Positions 27,676-38,350 of a stretch of 62,000 nucleotides of DNA are shown piece by piece (positions within the stretch are counted from its first letter, which is position 1; each line of letters opens with the position of its first letter). Source of the DNA: Chrysomallon squamiferum. Taxonomy: Eukaryota > Mollusca > Gastropoda > Neomphalida > Peltospiridae. The stretch lies in NCBI GenBank assembly GCA_012295275.1, contig CM022667.1, forward strand, positions 5,884,994-5,946,993, given 5' to 3'. The notes under the pieces were generated by a model. That model saw only the letters and a list, made by a program, of their open reading frames with translations, was not told the origin of the DNA and made no database searches. A program made the position numbers and the translations under genes.

Positions 27676-29590
27676 GGGGGGCATAAAAAGAAAAGAAAAA
27701 CCCTCTGGAGCCTGGCACCACAAACAAAAACCAGAATAAATTAAGGGGCTAGCAAGTGTAGCAACACGTGAATAGCACAAGGAATGGACTGAAGCCAGGC
27801 TGAAAAGGGATCAAATGGACCTGGCCAAAATCAGGGAAGAATCTGAATTGCACAATCCACTGTCTACAGATTCTACACAGAGAAATATAATAACTAAAGT
27901 TCTTCTCAGAATAATGTTAATGCTGAATGTCATGTATCAGCATGAAACAGACAACTGAATTTTTTTTGGAGCAGACAGTTTCAACTTACATATGTAAACA
28001 AAAATAAAAGTACACTAGGTATGGCATAGTCAATGTTACCGCTGAGAGAACTATCGGTCCTGAATTATCTTCCTGAGGCTACTGGTCATATCCTGGGGAG
28101 GAAACATTCCTATGGAGGAATTTCTTGAGTATGAACTATGTATATTTCCCATGCTGTTTCTTGAGGCAAACAGCATATTGAGGAAACCCAATTAATCACA
28201 CCTTGCCAAAGCACAACTGACCATGCCTGCCACCTGTCAGATGAAGCTGTCACCAATAAGGTGCCAAAAGCTGAGAATTATATGCTGGATGCTCATTCAC
28301 CATTTTCAGTGGACAAAACTCAGCACATATGGCATAATAGCAGATTCCTATATGGTTTTCACTATATAAAATTCTTGAAAGAACATCAATAAAGAAAAAC
28401 ACACGAGAGAGGACTGGACAAAAATCACTCAGAAGGAAGCGTCACATATGAAACTGTCTTTAGTTTTAAATAAAGAAGAATTCACACAAATGGATATAAC
28501 AAGCAAAAGCTAATTAATCCAAATTAGTAAAAAGTTAAAGCATAAAGTGTGCAGTGTTACTTTCACAGAATTCAGATTATGTAACCAGTTTATTTTATTA
28601 ATCATTTTTCAACTCCATGAATCTGCTGCAGAAATCATTTTCAGTTTTGTAACCAATTTATTTTGTAATTAGTTTTTCTGTCATATTCATATTTTATTTT
28701 AAATTTATGCTGCCAATTTTTCAACTCCATGGAGTTGCTTTAAAAGAGATGGCATTTTGTAATTAAGGAAGAAGCTAAAAGGAGAGCCAAAAGTGATACT
28801 AATAGTCAATGTTTGTGAAAGTCCAAGTAGCTATTGTCTTTCACAAAACCAAGCCAAATGGGGGAAAAAAAATTCAATTATTGATTCTTCTATTGTACCA
28901 TATGGCTCCTGATAGAAAGACTGTACACTTTTGCTTTGACAACAAATCAAGAAACAATTTCGGGTTTATAACTTAAATTTGCTAAACAGCCTGTATGTTT
29001 AGATGATCCATGTGTTCTCAGCAGCTTTACATATCTCTTCTGGGTGTTATCATAACACGCACTGTGGGGACTGAAAAAAAAACACTCTTTGAAAAAAGTC
29101 GTGAAATGTGTCAAACATTTAAAGTCATGCGCACTTCCTTTTATAACACCTGGTCAAAAATGAGACACAAAAGAAAAGTGTGGAAATAAGCCATGCCTCT
29201 CATGTTTCAATGAAAATGATCAGATTCAGAGTCTCTTTCATATTTGCAACATTCTGTATTGAAAATAAAGTAGTTTCTGCTATATACTTTGTGACTCCTC
29301 TACAACTTCTGCCAACTATCACAACATTCCATTCCTTGCATGTTTATTTCCTAATTATGATATGGTTAGGAAAAGAAACTGTACTTGATGGTAATGACTG
29401 AGGATGAAAACGTAAGAACAACCAATTCAAGTAAATCATTTACAAAGAATGCTGCACAGGATAATTTGCTGAAGATAGTGCATTACAGCTGTATTTGTAG
29501 ATGGTATGGAATACTATGCACAAGTGCCTGTGGACTATGCCAGCTTGATTCATGTGTAAACCCTTACAATCATGTCTGAATGGTTCAGGA
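26560..29590 (+). pseudogene. Decayed transposon-type gene (uncharacterised Cys-rich element protein)
   Basis: Several short frames in different phases follow one another in the same direction. They match, from memory, a large uncharacterised protein family repeated in invertebrate genomes: HMHPSDPTCIHSTPTYICN and SPMTFDQPFFW near 26.58-26.70 kb; DVYRDNVIKHMMSG and GHLLVEKSLK near 26.85-26.94 kb; FLEYELCIFPMLFLEANSIL near 28.1 kb; a C-terminal Cys array LLKIVHYSCICRWYGILCTS, then ACGLCQLDSC, near 29.47-29.57 kb. Stops and frameshifts separate them, so it is not functional. The element class is not assigned. Confidence 0.55.
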
Positions 29591-30334
29591 TACTGGCAAA
29601 TGTGACCATGGAAAAATTTAACATTCTTATGTGGCAAAATTTAATTTGTGATTAGCAACTGTGCACAAATCTATTACTTCATACTGACATTGAAATGATG
29701 TGATTTGCAACATTCAGATAATTGTTAAATAATGTATATAAATGTAGCTAATGCCCAGAAATATCTTAAATAGCAGTCTCTTTAAAATTTTAGGGCCAAT
29801 CTCACCTATAATGGCACAAGATGTCAATTTGACACACGTAAAACATCACAGAACAATTTTGATACACTTTTTTTTTGTTGTTGTTGTTGTTGTTTTTTGT
29901 TGTTTTTTATCACAATTCAATTTTTTGGGTAATATATTTACAGGATCTAAGCAAAACCAATATAAAGTTTGAAGTACACTGAAATTTGTGGGGTGGCCAT
30001 TTTGAAACTGAGCAAATTATCCACCTTCCGCAGGTCAGATTCTAGATGACATTTTTTTTTTCTTCTACTGCCATGAATAAAATTAAAACCAAAAAAACAT
30101 TTTGTATAAAATTTTCGGGTGAGGGGTCGAACCCTAAGCAACTGACTACATGGCCATATGTAAAGAACCCCACCAAAAGAGACACAAAGCTACCGGTCTG
30201 AAATGTACATCAAATGATTTTAACATTTCGTGCGCACTGTACTAACAACTGAAGATGCCCACTGGATCTATTCACCAATTTGGAACTCAAATTTCAAATT
30301 TTGAAGTCTGGCTCACGAACTAATGCGAAAGAGG

Positions 30335-30337
<3 letters not shown>

Positions 30338-30390
<53 letters not shown>

Positions 30391-30391
30391 T
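30338..30391. repeat. (TTA)n microsatellite
   Basis: Pure TTA run of more than 50 bases, between the relic genes at 29.6 and 31.4 kb. Confidence 0.95.
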
Positions 30392-30679
30392 TAACTGTTG
30401 AAAAAAGAAATCTGAGATGTATCTCTATGTTAATTACTTTAACTTCCTACTAAATCAGTTTCGATCGATACCATTTTAACACGTCTTATGGTCGTCGGAA
30501 TCTTGCGGTTCCTGCCGGTAGTTAGTATGTCATGAACGTCATATTCATAATCGTTTTCAACATAACGATGTCCAGTATAATTATTCCATTATTTGTACTA
30601 CAGACTTATGATTTCTGTATAAAGAATGTTACTGTTTAAGAAAGGTGATAATTTAATATAATTTTAGAAATATACTCAC

Positions 30680-30780
30680 CGTTAACAAACGACCATACAA
30701 TTCACTGATAAGCACTGAAACATTTAATAGACTGGTACACATTCGACCATACTTTTTATTAGTTGCTTGAAGGGAAGGTT
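30680..30780 (-). promoter_or_regulatory. Candidate non-coding first exon / promoter of gene A
   Basis: On the minus strand a textbook donor, AACG|GTGAGTAT, lies at 30680/30679. It follows about 100 bases with no ATG-led long frame. The coding exon of gene A begins right after a strong acceptor, so a 5' non-coding exon must lie upstream, and this is the best donor I noticed by eye in the intergenic space. The 5' edge (TSS) is not determinable and 30780 is nominal. The pairing would make a 7.8-kb first intron. RNA reads would decide it. Confidence 0.3.
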
Positions 30781-31369
30781 TTATTTTTTTTTCGTTTTTT
30801 TTTTTTTTTTTTTAATTATAAGCTATCTGGGTCATTGTTCCTGAAACGGTCGGACTGAAAATGTGTCTGTCCTATCAATATGTGATCATACATTTTAAAT
30901 ATTATGCCTTGTGGGGTTAAAAATATGCGATAAAACAATAGATCACTGTCAAAATCATTATGAAACACTATTTGTTAATATAGTTGTATTTATTTTATCC
31001 TATTTTATTTTATATTATATGGGTTTTTTTTTTTGGTGGGGGTTTATGTTTTTTTTTTTCAAAAATAATTTAATTGTTATTCTTTATCTCGCAAAGGGAT
31101 ATGTCCCATATGTATGTATGTATGTGCGTGTATATGTATGTGTGTATGTATAATATTAAACTCTGATATAATACTGTACTTTGTTAAGAAAAACCAAGTG
31201 GGTGAGTAATGCTATATGTGTATGTAACAATCTTGTATGAATAATCTGTATTTTCAAAAGTACTTTTCAGTTTTTTTTAAAGCAACTATACAGAACAAAT
31301 ATTTAAGTTGCCATTTTTTCCAAATCTGCTCTGTGCCATTTCTTCCAGGTGCCATTTTTCCCAGAGCCA

Positions 31370-32330
31370 TTTTTTCTGTACTCTGATCGTAGGACGTGGT
31401 GGGTTTGTGATTTCCTGCATGGCAGGAATTGGTAAAGTCTATTCTCATGTTGGAGCCCATTAATTGCTATTGAAGCTTCAATAAAGATAAGAAATAGCAA
31501 GACATTGACAAAGAAAAGGCATACTGCTTCCATAAGCAGGATCAAAGGTCCAATACAAGACAATACGGGATATTGATTTACCTCTGCACAGATGAGAAAA
31601 AAGCAGTTAGGTCAGTTGATCAGTCCTGGTGTATCAGCTCCAGACCTCATGCAAAGGAAACTTCCAAATGTGTGCGAGACATTAGCAGAGGAACTGTCCA
31701 GCCTGTTTTCTACAGTGAGCCACACAAGCATGAAGGCGGTCATCCTTTCACGTGTTGCTGGATATGTAAGCAACCACCAAATACAAAGCATTCAACAAGT
31801 AGTATCCCAAAGTACTCTCAGAATTGTTCACACTTTTACATCTGTTGGTAAGAAAAAGTTAATTAAACATTGTCAGAATGTAGTCATGGAAATCTCTGTT
31901 AGTGACGAAGAGACACTGAATTGCAAATCTGACAAACAATTACAGTCAAACAGCAGGCAGTGGTTTAGTTTCCAGATGAAAAATTACTGCATCTAGAATG
32001 AAAGCTATATGAAGAACCTCTGTTGATAATTGATCAGAGTCTTTTAAAGGAAATCTGTTATCCTACTTCCAAGTCATTTTCATCAAGACAGACAACATGG
32101 GGTGTGATCTTGAGATGGATGGCAAGAAACAGTACATCAAGGATATGACAATCAATCATGAAATTTTTCAGTGGCTAGACTGGTGTGGTGATAAATGTGA
32201 AGTATCCATTTATGGGTGCCACTCTAGTGGCACTGGGTCTTGCAATTGCTGTGGTGATGTTGTAGCAGAAATCAAGAGCCCCTATTTGCCATTGAGATTC
32301 ACTGAGATGAAACTGTGGACTGTTTAGAAA
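31370..32330 (+). pseudogene. Decayed SWIM zinc-finger / YqaJ-type nuclease gene
   Basis: Plus-strand fragments in order: ISCMAGIGKVYSHVGA (degenerate SWIM finger CxC..CxHV), IEASIKIRNSK, LQSNSRQWFSFQMK, LLKEICYPTSKSFSS, then in another frame WGCDLEMDGKKQYIKD and SCNCCGDVVAEIKSPYL. The last three resemble the YqaJ viral-recombinase-like nuclease core (W-G at the helix, E-I-K near the active site). Several stops and at least two frameshifts make it a relic. Such genes are dispersed in multiple copies in invertebrate genomes and probably travel with mobile elements (knowledge of the family; not checked here). Confidence 0.55.
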
Positions 32331-33639
32331 TAATAGACCCATACTGTTGATACAAATATTAATAAAAAAATTTTTTTTTTTTTTTTGTAATAATAAATTT
32401 ATTAAAATTTTCAACCAGTTAAATTATTTATAAATAAATTATACATTTTGTAAATAAAATACACTGCAAAATCCATACAAAGTGAAAATATTTGTATATG
32501 AAGTACATCTGAGTCCAAACAAAATTGTGTTGTTTAGATTTCTGTTTTGTTCAATCAAAGGAAACTGCAGATTCATACATTTTACAATGTATAGCAGACT
32601 GCCGTTTTCTTATTAGTAGCTGATATCAGTTATTTTTGTGCGTGCAGATAGTCATTAGGAATAGTACTTTGAAAAATTGTTTACTTATTACACACCAGTC
32701 CGGTCACTGTCTCAACATGAATTCTTGTATGTGCTATTTTGCTGGTGGCTTCCAGTTGTAGAACCATTTCTTTCCTTTGTAAATGCTGGAATTTTCATTT
32801 CTGCTCAGTATAGCCCTAAACTTTTTTCTTTTTTTTTCAAAACTGGTATGCCAGAGAAGGTTTATTAACAGGCAACAAGGTTCAGTTACATGTTTGTCCG
32901 ATACTTTGCCACCCCACTCTTTTGATAAAAATTAAACTGCACCTTGAGGTGTAATGCCAATCAAATATTTAACAGTATTATGATCCTTGTAATCTGACCA
33001 TCAAATTGTACTGAGTAAATTTAGAATCGTTATATTTGTTTTTTGGACAATTCTTATCCAAATAAAACCATTAAGAATAAAAACATACCTTGCTGAACAT
33101 CATTCGTTTTGTGATATTAAAAATGGCAAAAGGTCAACCAATGCAAAAAAGGCAAGGAAAAATCATTTTGCCCATTCTTGCTATTTTTGTAGGTATGTAA
33201 TGTGGTAGGTATATAGATGCATATGTAGGATATTACATATTTGCAGGTTAAGACATAATCTTTGCATATGAGGATAGAAAAAACTGAATTTCACACTGCG
33301 TCTGGAAAATTACAGATAAAAAGCAAATAACTATTATTTGTATTTGTTTGTTCACTTATAATGATAGATATATTTAATATTTTGGTGATCTCAGTTGTAG
33401 TTGCCACACACAATAAGAGTCAAGCCCTAAAAGTGAGTGAAGTCTGCCAGTTAAGGCTGGGTATGTCATAAATAACTCTATTCCTTTCATATACGTCATG
33501 TACGAAGACTTAGAAATTGCACCTAAAACAAGATGAGGTAACCTTGACAACACCTTATGCATATAAATATATATATATATTTTTAACATTTTTGATATGT
33601 TTTAAGTTCAGCACTGGAAGTCATACATAGTAATAGGGG

Positions 33640-34240
33640 TGGTACTAAGATCTGCTTAGATGGTTTGACGTATACCAAGCATTCAGGACGGAAAGGCAAG
33701 TTGTGGCAGAAGTGTGTTAAAAGGTTCAATAGTCAGTGGCAGCATGATAACAGGTTTACAGTTTGCAAAGCCAGAGACTGTTTAGCCTCACAACCATGTT
33801 CGACTCGCTAAGGTTCAGAATGCAGTGAAGACCCACGCTGACCAAGCCCTTGTCCAATGTTATGATGAGGTTCATGTGTTGATACCTTCTCCTCACTCAT
33901 GTAAAAGAACCTTGTGTAAAGAGCAGTAAATTCCTCCAGTTTCATAAACACTTCAAGACCAGGTTGACATAATGGATGAATTCCTGCAAACAGTTTCTTT
34001 TCTATGACTGGTGCACACTGTAATGACCGTATTCTGGTTTTTGGATGGCAACTTTTCCATGGCACATGCTACCTTCAGACAGCTGTACGAGTTTCATTTC
34101 CACTCAGCGATTCATTTATAACTTCAGTGTATGTCCTACACAACGTTTGTGATTCGTGTGGATGGCCATAAACCTGTACCAGAGTTCTTGCATGGGGTTG
34201 GTTGAAATATCCACTTAATTAGTGAACAGATTAAGATAAA
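33640..34240 (+). pseudogene. Decayed FLYWCH/MULE-type transposase fragment
   Basis: The frame reads GRKGKLWWQKCVKRFNSQW followed by TVCKARDCLAS, like a worn FLYWCH finger (Y/W-W-x-C ... C). Next is VQNAVKTHADQALVQ and then VFWFLDGNFSMAHATFRQLY, which resembles the first catalytic block of MULE transposases (W-x-x-D-G-T-F .. F-x-Q-L-Y). Stops interrupt it. I see no terminal repeats. Confidence 0.45.
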
Positions 34241-34449
34241 CTATATGTGCTACTGAATTACTGAACTAAAGATAGTGATATCTATATATAATTTTTTTTA
34301 TTTTTCCTACTGTCATTTTTATGTCTAGTGCCCTGTACTGAACCACCACACGGTCCCTATATCGAAATACCTGTTCAGTATAGGGCAGACTGAACACTGA
34401 TCATTATAATGCTCTGCATAGCAAGTTTCACCCATTTCCATTTATAATT

Positions 34450-35130
34450 TCAGAGGGTTATATGGAAAGTGGACACAAGGTGACTTGGAAAATGCCATTC
34501 AGGCACACATTAATGGCTCACCTGAGTTTAAAAGGAAGCTGAATGCCAAGTGCCAATACTACCATATTTTAAAATCAACATTTTGAGGCATTTGAACTGC
34601 AGATATAAGTATGCAAAAGACAGTAAAGAAAACAAAATTGAACCTGTGTGTGTTATCGGAAGAACTGGAACAGTCGCTCAACTCTGTTTTGGAGTTAGTT
34701 CAATATAAGAACCAATATGGTTCAGTGTAAGTCACAGGGGCCCTAAACTTAAAGCTCAAGGTTGATTGACGATGTCTCCTGTAAGACTGAACAAAGGAAT
34801 GATGTTTCATCAGACCTCTGCTCCAGAATGAACTATAGACTTTTTGCCAGACTTTGATGAAGAATTATATGCGAGACCAAACAAAACGGAAACTACGTGT
34901 TCTCCTCCCTTACACATTAAGGATGTTGTCCTTGTATAACATGTCGTAGATCAACTCAACATGTTTACTACAAAGAACAAGGCAGCTGGACTAAGTCATG
35001 TCTTGAAAGGTCAAAGGTTATTGATAAAAAAAAAATGAGTGCTCATGAAAATACAAGCTTGTTTTCAAAGATTGGTGTTGTCTTACCTATACACCAATTA
35101 GTGTCTGCAGTAACACAGAATGAAAACAAG
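34450..35130 (+). pseudogene. Decayed psq-type HTH (pogo-like) transposase fragment
   Basis: The frame RGLYGKWTQGDLENAIQ, then AHINGSPEFKRKLNAK and HILKSTF, resembles a pipsqueak-type helix-turn-helix (W-x-x-x-D-L-x-x-A-I ... S-T-F/L). About 180 codons downstream, AGLSHVLKG lies where a D-E-T-G-L-x-x-V catalytic block would be expected. It has many stops. The identification rests on pattern memory only. Confidence 0.35.
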
Positions 35131-36329
35131 TTATTTATGCATGGTTTAAACATAGGCATGTTTCACTTTATTTATTTATTTATTTATTTATTTTGCTAGA
35201 GGCATAGCCCACTTCACAGGTGTGTGTGTGTGTGCGTGTGAGCATGTGTGTGCATGTGTGTGTGTATGTGTGTATGTATCTACGTATGTATGTATGTCAA
35301 TAGTAAACCATTCTAAATACAACTAACGCTCATGATTGTAACGACCTGACCTCTGATGGGGTGGGGAATGAGGCATATCAAGCTAGATTTTAGTCATTTC
35401 TTTACAACTGGCAATTCATTGTGTGTTCATGGTCCCTGAACTATGGTAAGCCTGGATGTTATATTTATTTTCGGGACAAGCCTTTCCCCCTTTTAGTCCA
35501 TTAAATGGAGTGCCACCTGTGTATTTAGGATACAATGTAGAATTTGCTGCTGATAATAAAGGTATACCAATAGTCTATCATCTGTATGCTTTTCCGTTTA
35601 TTTATTTTTGCTGACTGTCTGATTGGTGTGTGTGTGTGTATGTTCTTTCTCTCTGCCTGATTATCCTTCAAGACTAATCTCAAAATTGGACAAGTTCAGG
35701 GATCAAACTGAAATGTCAGTGACCTTCTAAAACAAAATGTGTGTGTGTGTGCATTAAAGAAAAAGAACAAAAATGAATGATAACATTACATATTATTAAT
35801 TATTTCTCTTTCCAGTGTACTCAGTTACATTCAAAAATAATTATACTGTGAATTTTAAGTAGAAAAATATTACCTGAAATATTTAATAAGCATTACTTAA
35901 GTGCAATTAAGGAAATGTTTTCATAATGCTGGTAAGAATATTTACAAAAGCATTCATCAGTAAAATGTAAACTATAGACATTTTCTGCCTGCCAGTTATC
36001 AACAATAGAAAAATAATTTATAATTTAGAAAACAATTTACATTTTAAGATATAGCTAGTCATCTATGACATTCATATAGAATTATTTCAATACATTTTTA
36101 TTAAATGTTGTTACTAAATTAATATCCAGTATGTTCTAGTAATATATAGTATTAATGTACTACACTAAACAGTGCTTGTACATAACAAAGACAAAATAGA
36201 AAAGCTAAAAAATAATAGAATGAAACACACACATATACACAAAATCAGTTTATAAAATATTGTTAAAATCTGCATTAAGGTATATTGGGGTACTAATTCA
36301 ATAGCATCAAATTCATATCTGTACACATA

Positions 36330-36366
<37 letters not shown>

Positions 36367-38164
36367 TTGTGTGTATATATATATATTCACATATACATAA
36401 TTGTTTTAAAAACAAAGTAAATACTGATTAAATTACTGTATATACCTTATGTATAAGTCGGTGTGTATTTTAAAACCAAAAATTTGTCATTTTAGGTATT
36501 ACTTGTGTATAAGTTGACTGTAGATTCCAGGCACTGTCACTATTTTTAGACCAGTATGACAGTGCCATGAAGGCCTACATTGTACTACACCTACTGTAAT
36601 ATAACTTGCATGAGCTGTAACTTGCATGTGCAATTCAAAGTAAGATAATTTCGGAACCTCAGGAATATTTTTTTTCTATCGAAACTCTGCTACAAGACAC
36701 GCCCCCAATCCTATTCCCTAGCGCGCTAATTGGCCGAGGCTTCGCGCACTTGGCAACCAACTAGAATAACAAATATGGCGAGAAGTTGAACTGATTTTTG
36801 TTGCAGAACGTTTATAGAAATTTAGTTTGTTTTCGATTTGTCGGTAGTGGATATTAATGACGATTGCAATATTATTTCACCAAATTCTTTACAATTACAC
36901 AAGTGAGTTTTGTTTATGAAATTAGGACCGATATTTAGTGCAATTTGGCAGAGAAGTCTGCATTCCTAGATCATTGCAAGACGCCGTAAGGCATAAAGCC
37001 ATACTGACGGGTTTCTTGCTTTAAAATGTATTTTTATGTCATTAAACGGAAGAATATAATGTTTTACATTCATATTTGGTTTTGTTATTTAATTTTTCAA
37101 AATTTTTTATACGATAAAATTATATTTTTGAAAAGCTGAAAGACCGTGATTATTTTAGATGCATCCCATAGCAAAAAATAGTCAAAATGGCGACTTTTCA
37201 GCAACAGCTACAAAAGCATTACCTATGTATAAGTCGACCCCCAAAATATTACCTTAATATAGTCTCCCAGAAATTCGACTTATACACAAGTATATACGGT
37301 ATGACAGATATATTTTGAATAGCAAAACAAACAAGTAAAAAATATGAAACAATAATAATAAATAAATAATAATAAAAATAGAATAAAATAAATAACTATA
37401 TAAAAATAAATATTGAAAAATCAAAAATGCTCTGCATTAATTCAACATCTATTAGCAAATATCACAATAATGGTTTAATATTTTATATTTAGTTAATTTT
37501 TTATTTTTGTTATTATTATTATTTGATCCGTTATTGAAAGCATCTGTAGTTATCAATTTCTAACAAATATATTTTCTCTTATAATATATTAACACATTAT
37601 ACAAATCTCAAATGTTTTAACCATTTCAGTCACCTTCTACTTAAATTTTATTTACAATTCTAAGTAATTTAGATTTTTGTGATCTGTTTTCTTTAATAAC
37701 AGATTAGGACAATAATACTTCTAAGAAAATATTTTTATTCTGTCTTGTTTTCTGCTTTTTGTACTCTCTTAGATGATAATACCAAAACTATAGAAAAATG
37801 GCATGCTCAGATAATTTTCCACTTTACTCTTTAGTTATTGGAAAAAAAATAAAAAAAATAAAAATAAAAACTGAAAAATAAAAGGAAAAAAAATGATATA
37901 AAGTACTTTTTCATGTTGGTATGAGTGCAAGCTGATTTTACATTGTGCATTACAGCTTTGTATAAAACTCATATTTGTATTAATTTTACTATTCTTGTTT
38001 CTTTTGACACAGTTTCTTTATGCATTTTCTATCTGAATATTTGAATAATTTTATTTATATTTTTCTTTCCTTTTAAGAACCTTTTCAAATTCAGTTCTGT
38101 ATATTTTCAACAGTGGAATTAATTAATTTTTGAAACATAATATTTTTTACTTGGGTTATTAACT
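35131..38164. other. 3' flank of gene B, including a DNA element
   Basis: Apart from the inverted-repeat element at 36.4-37.3 kb, this holds (GT)n runs and AT-rich DNA. From about 37.4 kb to the stop codon it is recognisably similar to 57.3-58.04 kb downstream of gene C (shared words such as TCAACATCTAT and AACACATTAT), so the gene duplication included the 3' flank. Confidence 0.55.
36434..37301 (+). mobile_element. TA-flanked inverted-repeat DNA element, about 864 bp
   Basis: The left end reads TA-CTGTATATACCTTATGTAT and the right end, on the opposite strand, TA-CCGTATATACTTGTGTATA, both then continuing AAGTCG: imperfect terminal inverted repeats of about 25 bp inside a TA duplication. That fits a Tc1/mariner/pogo-like non-autonomous element. 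Further copies of the TATAAGTCGA word lie just inside both ends. There is no ORF of note. The centre (about 36690-36790) is unusually GC-rich for this window. Orientation is arbitrary. Confidence 0.65.
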
Positions 38165-38350
38165 TTATTCATTTGCTCTCTCAGTATCAACATCATTGCC
38201 AGACAAAGTTGGTGCTTTCTTTGAGAAGTCAATCTGAATGTACACTGTTGGGTCTTCTTTTTTGTGGATGGGCTGTGACATTTTCTCATTTGTAAACTCA
38301 ACTTCAGTGTAAACCAGCTGACGTTCATTTCTTCTTTTAGCTGTTGCTGG
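38165..38350 (-). CDS. Gene B exon 13: terminal ITIM plus ITSM-like exon
   Basis: 186 nt from the acceptor TTTTTACAG to TAA (38167-38165). It encodes PATAKRRNERQ, LVYTEVEF (ITIM, Tyr790), a 23-residue step, then TVYIQIDF (ITSM-like, Tyr813). The order, membrane-proximal ITIM followed by ITSM, is the one seen in several vertebrate inhibitory IgSF receptors. The stop overlaps an AATAAA (38170-38165); another AATAAA lies at 38055-38050 and is a more likely polyadenylation signal. Confidence 0.87.
   Translation of the reverse strand, partial: PATAKRRNERQLVYTEVEFTNEKMSQPIHKKEDPTVYIQIDFSKKAPTLSGNDVDTERANE

Noticed and set aside
30060-30180. tRNA-like B box (GGTTCGACCCC, minus strand), possible SINE
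   Set aside because: The supposed A box is a poor match and too close to the B box, and no cloverleaf can be drawn.
31592-31996. 134-codon plus-strand frame considered as a real gene
   Set aside because: It is one surviving piece of the decayed SWIM/YqaJ gene; neighbouring pieces lie in other frames with stops between them.
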